Source of the DNA: Balneola sp. EhC07 | Lineage (GTDB): Bacteria; Bacteroidota; Rhodothermia; Balneolales; Balneolaceae | Reading direction: 5' to 3' | Length of the DNA stretch: 64,000 nt | NCBI RefSeq assembly: GCF_001650905.1 | Contig: NZ_LXYG01000017.1 | Span: forward strand, 248,001-312,000 | Shown here: positions 25,355 through 34,340 of the stretch, in pieces | Numbering within the stretch: position 1 is the stretch's first letter | Layout: each line of letters opens with the position of its first letter | Program-made: the position numbers and the translations under genes | Notes under the pieces: model-generated | Databases searched by the model: none | Told to the model about the DNA's origin: nothing | Seen by the model: the letters and a program-made list of their open reading frames with translations, nothing else

Positions 25355-26545
25355 ATGCAAAAAAGCATTTCTAAAGTCGCCAGAGGATGGCGACTTATTT
25401 TGTCGGTATTAATAGTGGGAAGTTTGATTTCTTGTGAAGACAGCAATTCTGTAGGAGGTGGAGTTATTGAGCCCGCTGAAATTGTAGTTGATACATTATT
25501 GCTGGAAGATTATCAACAAGATGAGCTTGATATATTCTCCGGAGACCTCTCGAATATGCCTTTGGGAAAATATAATGATCCTTTGTTTGGAGATTTTGAG
25601 TTTACAGGGCTTATGAAGCCAATTTTATTAGGAGTTCCTGACGATTCACTGAATGACTCAACAAGTTTTAAGTTGTTATTAAAATTTGATGACAGGGACT
25701 CTTATGGGGATACAACTCAATCAATCAATTTCAATATTTATAAAGTAACTGAAAGGTGGAGAAGCTCAACAATTTTGTCTTCTGATGATGTGTTGTTTGA
25801 TGAAAGCACCTCTATCGGGTCGTTTAGTTATACTGATGAAGATACGGTTATAGTAGATCTGGCAGAGTCTTACTTTTTAGAGTATGCTGATTACGTTAAT
25901 AATGAAGACACTAATCGTGATTCCTTGTATAACTTTGAATTCTTTGGTTTAGCGATTGTGCCGGAAGATGTGTCGTCAAAAATTGTTTTCCCAGACATGA
26001 ATGAAAGCAATTTCCTCACCATTAAAGAGGAAGATAGTGTATCTGTTGGGGTTTTTGGACATGGATTTAACTTAGAAAGAGAAAATAAACCTGTATTTGC
26101 AGATCGTATTTATTTGAATAATTACTTAGAAAGTTTTTATTCATTGTCATTCGAAGATTTAGCAGAGACTGTTGACAATAGAAACATTCTGAAGGCAGAG
26201 TTCTATTTATATGAAGACTCTATACAAACTAAAAATTCTCTTCCTACTGATCATATAAGGCCGGATATTAATTTTATGTACTTAAGGTTTCAGGATACAC
26301 AACAGTTGAGATATAGCCTTCAGTTTACCACCCCAAGATTTACTTCAATAAGGGACAATACTGATAAATCTTATAAATTTGATATAACAGATCATATCAA
26401 TGAATTTGTGTTCAGCGATCCGGATCAGAGAGAATTTTTTCTAAATCTGAGTATTGATGGAGGAGCGTTAAACTCCACGATCTTTTTTGATACAACAGCA
26501 AATGCAAGTTTGAGACCCAAAATTATTTTAACAACAGGAAATTAA
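25355..26545 (+). CDS. DUF4270-like lipoprotein
   Basis: A lipoprotein of 396 residues with lipobox LISC (Cys near residue 27). The mature part is beta-rich and acidic, with features that resemble the DUF4270 family: an LGKYNDPLFGDF block near residue 68, a repeated D-S-x-x-F-x-L-x-L pattern, and a C-terminal P-K-I-I-L strand. I rate this a resemblance, not a proof. Start: ATG 25355; a TTG three bases earlier adds one Met. Its TAA overlaps the next gene's ATG (TAATG), which implies translational coupling with the outer-membrane protein. Confidence 0.7.
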   Translation: MQKSISKVARGWRLILSVLIVGSLISCEDSNSVGGGVIEPAEIVVDTLLLEDYQQDELDIFSGDLSNMPLGKYNDPLFGDFEFTGLMKPILLGVPDDSLNDSTSFKLLLKFDDRDSYGDTTQSINFNIYKVTERWRSSTILSSDDVLFDESTSIGSFSYTDEDTVIVDLAESYFLEYADYVNNEDTNRDSLYNFEFFGLAIVPEDVSSKIVFPDMNESNFLTIKEEDSVSVGVFGHGFNLERENKPVFADRIYLNNYLESFYSLSFEDLAETVDNRNILKAEFYLYEDSIQTKNSLPTDHIRPDINFMYLRFQDTQQLRYSLQFTTPRFTSIRDNTDKSYKFDITDHINEFVFSDPDQREFFLNLSIDGGALNSTIFFDTTANASLRPKIILTTGN

Positions 26546-27834
26546 TGCGAAAAGTAGCTCTATTTATTTCTTTGTCACTTATAGTATTTTCTAATAGTGC
26601 ATTCGCCCAAAATGATGAGGGTAAATCAGGTACTGTGTATTCAAGCTACGGTACTGGATTTCCGATAATGAATAATTCTGTCCAAGAAAAAGGGTTGGGA
26701 ACACTTGGGCTGTCCGTAAACGACCCGGCTTCTCCAAGCTTAGCTAATCCGGCTTTTTGGGGTACAAATACATTTTCAAATGCATCAGTTGCTTTTGATA
26801 TCAGTAAGTACTCTGTTAAAGATGCTTTTAATGAAGGTGATAATTCGTTGTTTAAATTAGGAAGCATACAACTTGTGTTTCCTATACAGAAAAACAAGTT
26901 GGGGCTTTCTGTTTCTCTGCATCCTGAGACAGTTACAAGCTATGACGTAAGTTCAAATCAGGATTATGAGTTAGGAGATAATACAAACGAATATTTTAGT
27001 AATCGGACAGGAACCGGAGGGATAACTAAATTCGAGATTGGATTGGGGTATCAGATCAATGAGAACTTGTTAGTGGGGTATGCTCCATCTTATTCATTTC
27101 TTACAGAAATGGAAAAAAGAACCTTAGTCTTTCTGGATGGAATTGCAAGAATCAATACCGTTGATATTAACACGAATGGTGCAGGATTCGCAAATAGGTT
27201 TGGAATAGCCCTCAATAAAAAAAGGATTTTTTCAAACAGAGATATGCTGCAATTTGGAGGTACAATTTCATTACCTATAGAATTTAATGCTAAAAGAGAA
27301 GTTGTATCAACAAAGGTCATTGGAAGTCAAGAGACAGAAGTGCAAATAGAAGATGTTGAACGAGCTGATGTTAGCATCCCTTTAAAGATTGGTGCAGGAC
27401 TTACTTATTCATTTAACGGTTCTACAAGTATTTCTGCTGAAGCGCAATTCGAAGAGTGGGATAATGCAGAATATGGTTTTAGCGGTGAAGACGAAAGTGT
27501 TTTTAAAAACAGGCAAGTTTATGGTTTCGGAGTACAGGTAAATCCAACAAGGCGAAGCACCGGCAGGTTTTTATCAAATATTAAGTACAACGCAGGTATT
27601 TCTTATGATTCCGGGCATTTGGAACTCAGAAATAACGAAATAAATACGCTTTGGTTTTCATTTGGAGTTGGATTATTATCACCAAATCTGAGGACTAATT
27701 CTTCTCTGGATCTTAGTTTTCAGTATGGGAAAAGGGGTACTACATCAAACAGTTTAGTAAAAGAAGATATTTTTTCAGTTAATCTTTCTGTGAATTTGAC
27801 TGAATTAATGTTTTTGAAAAGAAAGCTTAATTAA
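26545..27834 (+). CDS. Outer-membrane beta-barrel protein
   Basis: A 429-residue protein with a signal peptide (about 1-21, cleavage after SAFA-Q). The mature sequence is a chain of alternating strands ending in aromatic residues, with a mature start rich in Gly/Ser (YSSYGTGFPI, GLGTLGLSVNDPASPSLANPA) as in OmpP1/FadL- and PorV-type barrels of Bacteroidota. The final strand ends in FLKRKLN, not the classic C-terminal Phe. The DUF4270-like lipoprotein is co-translated with it, so the two may work as a lipoprotein-porin pair. Substrate unknown. Confidence 0.8.
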   Translation: MRKVALFISLSLIVFSNSAFAQNDEGKSGTVYSSYGTGFPIMNNSVQEKGLGTLGLSVNDPASPSLANPAFWGTNTFSNASVAFDISKYSVKDAFNEGDNSLFKLGSIQLVFPIQKNKLGLSVSLHPETVTSYDVSSNQDYELGDNTNEYFSNRTGTGGITKFEIGLGYQINENLLVGYAPSYSFLTEMEKRTLVFLDGIARINTVDINTNGAGFANRFGIALNKKRIFSNRDMLQFGGTISLPIEFNAKREVVSTKVIGSQETEVQIEDVERADVSIPLKIGAGLTYSFNGSTSISAEAQFEEWDNAEYGFSGEDESVFKNRQVYGFGVQVNPTRRSTGRFLSNIKYNAGISYDSGHLELRNNEINTLWFSFGVGLLSPNLRTNSSLDLSFQYGKRGTTSNSLVKEDIFSVNLSVNLTELMFLKRKLN

Positions 27835-27900
27835 TTTTAAAGTAATATTCTTATACTCAAGGTAGTTCTAATACGACAGTAGATAACAACACATTTTGAT

Positions 27901-29241
27901 ATGATTAAAAGTTTAACACTCATTACAGCATTTTTATTAGCTAGCTCGGCAATAGTAACGGCTCAGGCTGAATGTACAGCTACAGAACCACCAGATGGAC
28001 TGAAGCCTATTGCAGCTTTTTCAATATTTCAATCTAATTTTAAAAACGAGGATTATCCTTTTGCCCTTAAATATGGTCGCTGGATTCTTTGTTCTACACC
28101 AACTACGATTGAAGGTTATCCAGGCTTCGAATTATCAAGACAGCTAGATAGATTTACAACGATCTATCAGGAGATAGCGAAAAAGCAATCAGATCCATCT
28201 TTAAAAGCAACTTATCTTGATTCAGCTTTAATGGTATTTGATATTAAATTGGAGCTATACAAAGATGATAAGGAGCAGGTATACAAAACTCATCAGCAGA
28301 TGGGTAGGTACTATCTGGAGAATAATTCCATAATTACAGATGCAGTTTCAAAAGCTTATGAGCAGTTCCAGATCATGTTTGACATGAACCCGGAAAAAAC
28401 AACTACTACTGCCAGAGGTTACTACGTTGACAATTTACTACGTAACTATGTTAACAAAGGAGAAACTGAAAAAGCGCAGAAAGTTATTAATGAAGCGTCG
28501 AAGTATGCTACCGGAGCTTTGGTAGAGAAACTGAATAATTATCAAAAAGATCTCTTTGAGTCTCCGGCAGATGTAATAGCGTATTATACGCCTATACTTG
28601 AGGAGTCTCCTAAGAATATTGAAGCTTTGAAGGCTCTTGAGGGAGCTTACGAAGATCAGGACAATCAGGCTGAATTAACAAAGGTTCGCAGAAAGCTTCA
28701 TGAAATTCAGCCAACATTCGAAAGTGCTAAAGCTTTGGCTGAAACCGAAAGAAGTAACGCTCGTTATGGGGATGCTATTAAGCTTTACAAGGAAGCTCTG
28801 AAGATGGCAAAAACCAAAGCAGAGAAAAAACAAACAAATCTTAGCATTGCTAATGCCTATATCAATCAGGGAGATATTAAAACCGCGGATACTTTTGCAG
28901 ATGCTGCTATAAAAATCGACCCTAACTTTGGTCAGGCTTATATAACAAAAGCGACAATCTATAACGCAGCAGTAACTAATTGTGTGGCTGACAGAAAATT
29001 GGAAGCAAAAGACAGAATGGTTTACTGGTTGATTATTGACTATTTGAACATGGCTAAAGCTAAAGATCCTTCTGTGGCAAATACTGTAAATTCACAGTTA
29101 GGAAATTACCGACCAGTTACTCCAACCGGAGAAGACAAATTCTTACGATTAGATAACCTTAAAGACGGACAAAAAGTTAAGATCGATGGTTCTGTTGCAC
29201 CATGCTATGCTTGGATCAACAAAACTACTACCGTTCGTTAA
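27901..29241 (+). CDS. Secreted TPR-repeat protein
   Basis: A 446-residue protein with a signal peptide (about 1-20, VTA-Q-A-E). It has many helical hairpin repeats: clear TPR-like units around 230-340 (ALKALEGAYEDQDNQAELTKV; YGDAIKLYKEALKMAKTKAEKKQTNLSIANAYINQGD). Two conserved cysteines after the signal peptide (near 24 and 59) could form a disulfide. TPR proteins scaffold protein complexes, so a role in the envelope near the outer-membrane protein is plausible. A terminator follows, so it probably ends the glgB-to-TPR run. Confidence 0.85.
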   Translation: MIKSLTLITAFLLASSAIVTAQAECTATEPPDGLKPIAAFSIFQSNFKNEDYPFALKYGRWILCSTPTTIEGYPGFELSRQLDRFTTIYQEIAKKQSDPSLKATYLDSALMVFDIKLELYKDDKEQVYKTHQQMGRYYLENNSIITDAVSKAYEQFQIMFDMNPEKTTTTARGYYVDNLLRNYVNKGETEKAQKVINEASKYATGALVEKLNNYQKDLFESPADVIAYYTPILEESPKNIEALKALEGAYEDQDNQAELTKVRRKLHEIQPTFESAKALAETERSNARYGDAIKLYKEALKMAKTKAEKKQTNLSIANAYINQGDIKTADTFADAAIKIDPNFGQAYITKATIYNAAVTNCVADRKLEAKDRMVYWLIIDYLNMAKAKDPSVANTVNSQLGNYRPVTPTGEDKFLRLDNLKDGQKVKIDGSVAPCYAWINKTTTVR

Positions 29242-29288
29242 TTTGCTATCAGCAAAAACATTTGTATCTTTTCATACCTAATTAATTC

Positions 29289-29321
29289 AACGGTGCTCTT
29301 ATCTGAGCACCGTTCTTTTTT
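29289..29321 (+). terminator. Rho-independent terminator
   Basis: The stem AACGGTGCTC (29289-29298) pairs perfectly with GAGCACCGTT (29305-29314) across a 6-nt loop and is followed by C then TTTTTT (29316-29321). It ends transcription after the TPR gene and isolates rho. Confidence 0.9.
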
Positions 29322-29397
29322 ACTTCGCTCTCCTTAGTATTTCCAACATTTATTGAAATAACGCTTCTTACTGAAGAGGAGACCAACAAATATTTAT

Positions 29398-30621
29398 ATG
29401 GCACGGAACAAGAAAAATTACAAGAACCGTAATAACAAGAACAGAAACAATAAGAACAGAAATAAAGGCGGAAATGTCTTTATTCCTAAATTCTACTGGA
29501 AGGAAAATCAAGGTGTTTCGGGACGTTATGCCGGTGTTCTGGAAATTAATGAGAAAGGCTGGGGATTGATCAGAAAACTGGATTATGAATTCAGTTATAG
29601 CCCTCAGGATCCATTTCTAAAGCCGGAAGAGGTTAAGTCTTTAGATCTTCGCCCTGGTCTTATTTTGGAAGGTGAATACGAAGAGGATAAAAGAGGAAAT
29701 AAGCATGTTTATTCTGTAGATCGTATCAATAGAAAAGAGAAGGAAGCCTGGACTAAATCAAGCAGATTTGAGCGACAAACTCCAATTATGCCCGTTGATT
29801 GGATCAAGTTGGGTGAGCAATCGGACAATATAGAGATGAGAGTCATCGACCTTGTGGCCCCAATAGGGAAAGGTCAAAGAGCATTAATAGTTGCTCCTCC
29901 TAGAACCGGTAAAACAGTAATGCTAAAGCAAATCGCTAAGAGTATTACCGAAAATCATCCTGACATTCCTTTGAGTGTTTTGTTGGTTGATGAGCGGCCG
30001 GAAGAAGTAACCGATTTTATTCGTTCTACAGACGCAGAAGTGTTTGCATCGTCTAACGATAATAAGACCCAAAGCCACATTCGAATTACAGAAATGGCTT
30101 TAGGATACGCTAAGAGAAAGGCAGAGATGGGAGAAGACTCTGTATTACTTATAGACTCTCTTACTCGTCTTGGAAGAGCTTACAATGCTATACAGACAAA
30201 TAGTGGAAGAACGTTATCGGGTGGTTTGGATATCAGAGCGTTGGAAATCCCTAAAAAGATATTTGGCTCAGCCAGAAAGATCGAAGGCGGCGGTTCTTTG
30301 ACTATCATAGCCACGTGCTTGATTGAGACTAATTCCAGAATGGATGACCTTATTTTCGAAGAGTTTAAAGGAACCGGAAATATGGAGCTTGTTCTGGACA
30401 GAGAGCTGGCAAACGACCGGATATATCCATCTATTAATATAACCGCTTCAGGAACCAGAAATGAAGAAAAGTTCATTACGGATTCACTAGAAGAACGAAA
30501 TATGGTCAGACGATATCTTCTGAAGAAATCTCCTAAAGAATCTATGTTAGGACTGCTAAAGGTTTTAAATAATACTGAAAGTAATCAGGAGCTATTGAAC
30601 CAGATCGCTGCAACCAGTTAA
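29398..30621 (+). CDS. rho: Transcription termination factor Rho
   Basis: A 407-residue hexameric RNA helicase that ends transcription. The first 22 residues are a low-complexity Asn/Lys/Arg run (NKNRNNKNRNK) in place of the usual N-terminal helix bundle. The RNA-binding cold-shock-like domain follows (YAGVLEINEKGWGLIR), then the ATPase with Walker A APPRTGKT (near residue 166), VDERPEEVTDF, VLLIDSLTRLGRAYN and the Q-loop/R-loop SGGLDIRALEIPKKIFGSAR. The start is the ATG at 29398; 77 bases separate it from the preceding terminator. Identification is secure. Confidence 0.97.
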   Translation: MARNKKNYKNRNNKNRNNKNRNKGGNVFIPKFYWKENQGVSGRYAGVLEINEKGWGLIRKLDYEFSYSPQDPFLKPEEVKSLDLRPGLILEGEYEEDKRGNKHVYSVDRINRKEKEAWTKSSRFERQTPIMPVDWIKLGEQSDNIEMRVIDLVAPIGKGQRALIVAPPRTGKTVMLKQIAKSITENHPDIPLSVLLVDERPEEVTDFIRSTDAEVFASSNDNKTQSHIRITEMALGYAKRKAEMGEDSVLLIDSLTRLGRAYNAIQTNSGRTLSGGLDIRALEIPKKIFGSARKIEGGGSLTIIATCLIETNSRMDDLIFEEFKGTGNMELVLDRELANDRIYPSINITASGTRNEEKFITDSLEERNMVRRYLLKKSPKESMLGLLKVLNNTESNQELLNQIAATS

Positions 30622-30648
30622 TCTGATATAAGTTTCAAGCCCGAGTTA

Positions 30649-30969
30649 TTAAGCTACAGGCATTGAAGTGTCAATTTCCTTCGACCATGCTGTAATCCCG
30701 CCTTTTAGGTTATGAACGTTAGAAAAGCCTTCTTTCTCAAGGAATTCCAGGGCTTTTCCACTTCGTCCACCTGAACGGCACATTACGACTACTTCAGAAT
30801 CTTTGTGATTTTTGATATCATCTACTCTTGATGGAAGGTCTCCCAATGGAATATTTTCTCCATCTAAGTTGGATACCATATATTCAAAACCTTCTCTTAC
30901 ATCAAGCAGAAAAAAGTCATCTCCTGATTCTTTCTTTTCCTTTAATTCCTGTACTGTTATTTCATTCAT
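30649..30969 (-). CDS. Rhodanese-like domain protein
   Basis: A 106-residue single rhodanese domain with active-site loop CRSGGRS (Cys near residue 71) and the LLDVREGFEY start typical of GlpE/PspE-like sulfurtransferases. It transfers sulfane sulfur; the physiological acceptor is unknown. It is the last gene of the reverse-strand run miaA-purS-clpS-purQ-lptB-rhodanese, 15 bases after lptB. tRNA thiolation is a possible link to miaA, but this is speculation. Confidence 0.9.
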   Translation of the reverse strand: MNEITVQELKEKKESGDDFFLLDVREGFEYMVSNLDGENIPLGDLPSRVDDIKNHKDSEVVVMCRSGGRSGKALEFLEKEGFSNVHNLKGGITAWSKEIDTSMPVA

Positions 30970-30984
30970 AGCTACTAAATAATC

Positions 30985-31746
30985 TTAATCGTTTTTATAT
31001 CTGTCTAATTTAAATTGCTCACCTAAATATAACTTTTTAGCGTCTTCATTTTCAGCCAAAATATCAGCGGTACCTTCCATTAAAATATTACCCTCAAACA
31101 TCAAATAAGCTCGGTCGGTGATGGCCAGCGTTTCATGAACGTTATGATCCGTGATAAGAATTCCAATATTTTGTTTGGTGAGTTGAGCTACAATTTCCTG
31201 AATATCCTCAACTGCAATTGGATCAACGCCTGCAAAAGGTTCATCTAAAAGTATAAATTTAGGCTCCGTCACTAATGCCCGGGCAATTTCTGTTCTTCTG
31301 CGCTCACCACCGGATAAGGAATAGCCTTTGTTGTTTACTACTTTATGCAACCCAAATTCTTCAATTAGCTTATCGACACGTTGTTTGATCTCTTTTGAAG
31401 GGACAGAAAAAAACTGAAGTATGGACTCAAGGTTTTCACGAACGGTCAAGTTTCTGAACACGCTGGCTTCCTGAGCTAAATAACCAACTCCCATTCGCGC
31501 CCTTTTGTACATGGGCTTTTTTGTGATGTTGGTATCACTCAGAAATATTTTACCTGAATTTGGTGTGACCAATCCAACCATCATGTAAAAAGTAGTTGTT
31601 TTACCGGCTCCGTTAGGACCAAGCAAACCTACGATCTCGCCTTGTTTCACATTAATAGAAACTTCATTAACAACGGTTCTTTTTCGGTACCGCTTAACAA
31701 GTTTCTCGCTATGTAATGTCAGATCTGTTTGTGTGTGATCACTCAT
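30985..31746 (-). CDS. lptB: LptB-type lipopolysaccharide-export ABC transporter ATPase
   Basis: A 253-residue ABC ATPase with Walker [10 protein letters not shown] (near residue 40), signature [15 protein letters not shown] (near 143), Walker [17 protein letters not shown] and the H-loop in [12 protein letters not shown]. The [14 protein letters not shown] region and VRENLESIL are characteristic of LptB. With LptFG it powers extraction of lipopolysaccharide from the inner membrane. The partner genes are not in this window. It is 22 bases after purQ in the operon. Confidence 0.94.
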   Translation of the reverse strand: MSDHTQTDLTLHSEKLVKRYRKRTVVNEVSINVKQGEIVGLLGPNGAGKTTTFYMMVGLVTPNSGKIFLSDTNITKKPMYKRARMGVGYLAQEASVFRNLTVRENLESILQFFSVPSKEIKQRVDKLIEEFGLHKVVNNKGYSLSGGERRRTEIARALVTEPKFILLDEPFAGVDPIAVEDIQEIVAQLTKQNIGILITDHNVHETLAITDRAYLMFEGNILMEGTADILAENEDAKKLYLGEQFKLDRYKND

Positions 31747-31768
31747 GATTCAGTTAATGTACTAAATC

Positions 31769-32467
31769 TTAAGCAACTGACAAGGAATTGAGAATAGAAT
31801 CAAATATGATCTTACCATCATCCGAACCGAGTAGTTTTTCCATTGCACGCTCAGGATGTGGCATCATGCCAAGAACATTTCTGCCGTCATTTGTAATTCC
31901 GGCAATATGATCGATAGAACCATTAAAATTAGATTCCTCAGTTAGATTTCCATCAGCATCAGAATAGCGGAATAAGATCTGGTCTTGGTCTTGAAGAGAT
32001 TTTAGTCCGGATTCATTGATATGATAATTCCCTTCACCATGAGAAACCGGGATATCAAAAACCTGTCCTTTGGTTAACGTATTGGTAAAAAGAGAATCAG
32101 TAGTCTCGCATCTGATAGAGACGTTTTTGCACACAAATCGAAGATCTTGATTGTGCATCATAGCTCCCGGAATCAAGCCTGCTTCAAGCAAGATCTGAAA
32201 ACCATTGCAAATTCCGAGAACAGGTCCGCCTTTTTCAGCAAACTTTACTACTTCCTGCATTATAGGAGAGAAACGAGCGATAGCCCCAGAACGAAGATAA
32301 TCACCATAAGAGAATCCTCCCGGAACGATCAGAAAATTAATGCCTGAAAGATCGGTGTCTTTGTGCCAGAGAAATTTAACTTTACTATTCATGATGTTCT
32401 TCATCGCATGATATGCATCATGATCACAATTAGATCCGGGAAAAACTATTACTCCAAATGTTGCCAC
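31769..32467 (-). CDS. purQ: Phosphoribosylformylglycinamidine synthase subunit PurQ (glutaminase)
   Basis: A 232-residue class I glutamine amidotransferase. It has FPGSNCDHD, the SYGDYLRSGAIA segment, the nucleophile elbow LGICNGFQIL (Cys near residue 85) and the C-terminal His/Glu pair in MMPHPERAME. It supplies ammonia for FGAM synthesis in purine biosynthesis with PurS and PurL. purS lies two genes upstream, with clpS inserted between. The start lies only one base after the clpS stop. Confidence 0.97.
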   Translation of the reverse strand: MATFGVIVFPGSNCDHDAYHAMKNIMNSKVKFLWHKDTDLSGINFLIVPGGFSYGDYLRSGAIARFSPIMQEVVKFAEKGGPVLGICNGFQILLEAGLIPGAMMHNQDLRFVCKNVSIRCETTDSLFTNTLTKGQVFDIPVSHGEGNYHINESGLKSLQDQDQILFRYSDADGNLTEESNFNGSIDHIAGITNDGRNVLGMMPHPERAMEKLLGSDDGKIIFDSILNSLSVA

Positions 32468-32468
32468 G

Positions 32469-32792
32469 TTAACCTCTTATTTCGGTTACAAGTTGAATTT
32501 CTTTTAAAACACCTTCCATTTTCAGGCACTCTATAAACTCGCCTTCATGTATCAAGGCTTTGCCGTTGTTATGAACCTGAAAGGTCAAGTCCTGAGCTAC
32601 AGAATAACTACAGCCTTTTGCTTTCACGATTTGTTCAATTACTTCATCGAACGTATGTATATCATCATCAAACAAGAACAATCGCCAGGGAGTATCGATA
32701 CTCTCTTCAACTTGTTCTTCGGTTTTTGTCAGCTCATCAGTATCAGCAAGCAGAATATCTGAGTCTGTAAATTGAGCCAAAGGTTTCATCAA
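32469..32792 (-). CDS. clpS: ClpS-family adaptor protein
   Basis: A 107-residue protein. About 30 acidic N-terminal residues precede a ClpS core: WRLFLFDDDIHTFDEVI, a helix with AxxLTFQVHNNGKA, and a final helix. ClpS brings N-degron substrates to ClpAP. The family's N-D-D-x-T-P reads D-D-D-x-H-T here, so the Asn that contacts the N-terminal residue is replaced by Asp, which may change specificity. Its start overlaps the purS stop by 4 bases and it ends one base before purQ. No clpA is in the window. Confidence 0.85.
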   Translation of the reverse strand: MMKPLAQFTDSDILLADTDELTKTEEQVEESIDTPWRLFLFDDDIHTFDEVIEQIVKAKGCSYSVAQDLTFQVHNNGKALIHEGEFIECLKMEGVLKEIQLVTEIRG

Positions 32793-33034
32793 TCTTCGAA
32801 TGAAATCTCGTAGTCTTCCATTACTTCATTAGCTAACAACTGTGCACATGCGGATTCCACAACTTTAGTTGCAGCTTCTTTGCTGTCAGCGTTTACATCC
32901 AGTTCAATAAATTTACCGATTCGTACTTGTTGAACATCATTCAGCCCAAGATTTTGAAGGGCATGGTGAGCCGCTTTTCCTTTTGGATCAAGAATGGAGG
33001 GACGTAGTGTTACGTTTACTTTTGCTTTGTACAT
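32789..33034 (-). CDS. purS: Phosphoribosylformylglycinamidine synthase subunit PurS
   Basis: An 81-residue protein of the PurS family with the start KVNVTLRPSILDPKGKAAHHALQNLG and the V-R-I-G-K-F-I-E-L block. PurS bridges PurQ and PurL and helps ammonia channelling. It lies 40 bases after miaA and overlaps the start of clpS by 4 bases. Its ATG is preceded by an AAAG-like sequence, but no strong Shine-Dalgarno. Confidence 0.95.
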   Translation of the reverse strand: MYKAKVNVTLRPSILDPKGKAAHHALQNLGLNDVQQVRIGKFIELDVNADSKEAATKVVESACAQLLANEVMEDYEISFED

Positions 33035-33074
33035 GAATGAACGAGTTTTAAAAGTGAGCCCAAATTTACGGCTT

Positions 33075-33992
33075 CTATTGCTTAGCTGCTAAACGAGATA
33101 GCAGGATTTCTTTAAGTTCTTCAGGTTTTTTTTCATCAGCCGGTAACCATTCGATAAAATCCCAGCGCCTGAACCAGGTAAGTTGTCGTTTTGCGTAGCG
33201 TCTGGTTTGAGTTTTGATCTTTTCGATGGCTTTATCAAGTTCCATTTTGCCTTCCAGAACAGCAATCATTTCTCGATAACCAACTGCATTTAGCGGTTGA
33301 AGATCTTTTGAATAACCCATGTCCAGAACTTTTTGGGTTTCCGCTACCAAACCTTCCTCAATCATATTGTCGACTCTTTGGTTGATTCGGTCATAGAGAC
33401 TTTGTCTGTCTCTCTGTAGCCCGAAGACCAGTGTATCATCAGGTAGTTCAAATTTTTGGTTTGAATGGAAAGAGCTGAACGGTTTGCCGGTTTGCATCCA
33501 CACATCCAAAGCGCGGATTATCCTTTGACGGTTCATTCCATCCATTGTTTTCACGTACTCAGGATCAACAGAGTTTAGTTTGTTGTAAACAGGTTCGATT
33601 CCTTCTTTGTCGATCTGAGATTCTATTTCTGTAATATTCTCTTCGTTTGCGGATGGTATATCTTCAATTGGGCGAATCAAACTTTGTAGATGTAGTGTAC
33701 TTCCTCCAACAAAAAAAGAATGGTCTGAAGAATTTAAAATTTCCTTTTCCCAGGCTTCTGCGCGCTCCGAAAATGCCTGTACGGAATCGGGTTCATCCAA
33801 TTCAAGATTGGAAATATTGTAATGTTCTACTCTTTGCAATTCTTTCTCAGAAGGTTTCGCCGTTCCAATATCTAAATGTTTGTAGCACTGACGAGAATCA
33901 ACCGAAATGATAGGAATTCCAAGCTCTTCAGCAACCTGAAGAGAGAGTTCCGTTTTTCCGGATGCAGTAGGACCGAGTAGAATTATTCGCAA
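33075..33992 (-). CDS. miaA: tRNA dimethylallyltransferase
   Basis: A 305-residue enzyme that puts a dimethylallyl group on A37 of tRNAs reading UNN codons. The P-loop GPTASGKTEL sits at residues 7-16, followed by DSRQCYKHLDIGTAKP and, near residue 250, the QTRRYAKRQLTWFRRW block. The start codon is TTG (33992-33990): an in-frame TAA occurs two codons upstream and no ATG precedes the P-loop. It heads the reverse-strand operon. The upstream 348 bases hold three hairpin repeats. Confidence 0.96.
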   Translation of the reverse strand: MRIILLGPTASGKTELSLQVAEELGIPIISVDSRQCYKHLDIGTAKPSEKELQRVEHYNISNLELDEPDSVQAFSERAEAWEKEILNSSDHSFFVGGSTLHLQSLIRPIEDIPSANEENITEIESQIDKEGIEPVYNKLNSVDPEYVKTMDGMNRQRIIRALDVWMQTGKPFSSFHSNQKFELPDDTLVFGLQRDRQSLYDRINQRVDNMIEEGLVAETQKVLDMGYSKDLQPLNAVGYREMIAVLEGKMELDKAIEKIKTQTRRYAKRQLTWFRRWDFIEWLPADEKKPEELKEILLSRLAAKQ

Positions 33993-34340
33993 GAATTAGT
34001 TTTTAGAATAAGTTAATGAATTCTTCGAGAGGTATCATATCCTAAACTGCGTACTTTAAACTTAGGAGTCATCGCCACGCGTAGGCAGGCGATCTAATTC
34101 TTTATCAAAGGCAACTCATAAATTAAGATCGCAGATTCCGGCATTCGCTGCGGAATGACTTTGAGTGAAATTGAATTCCTAAACAAAGCACTTATCACAA
34201 AACAACGAGTCATTCCGAGGGTACTCCCGATGGATCTGCACAGCATGAATTTGGCTTGTTCTTCGATGTGTAGACTCTTCACTGCGTCCACCTTCGCAAT
34301 GCTGCGTTGGACTTGTTATGAGTGACTTTAAAATCACTTA
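33993..34340. other. Non-coding gap with three REP-like hairpins
   Basis: A 348-base gap between the miaA start and the PorV-like gene's stop. It holds REP-like units at 34068-34095, 34133-34159 (opposite orientation) and 34209-34237. No credible gene is present; the open frame across 34094-34291 translates repeat sequence. Confidence 0.7.
34068..34159. repeat. Paired-hairpin REP element (BIME-like), copy 1
   Basis: Unit 34068-34095 runs GTCAT-stem-ATCT with stem ATCGCC/GGCGAT. Unit 34133-34159 is the same design inverted (AGATT...AATGAC) with stem ATTCCG/CGGAAT. The spacer is 37 nt. A second element of the same layout and the same spacer length is at 51020-51109. A third single unit of the family lies at 34209-34237. 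Confidence 0.75.

Noticed and set aside
34094-34291. A 65-codon reverse-strand frame in the gap upstream of miaA
   Set aside because: It translates REP-like hairpin sequence and has no recognisable protein features.
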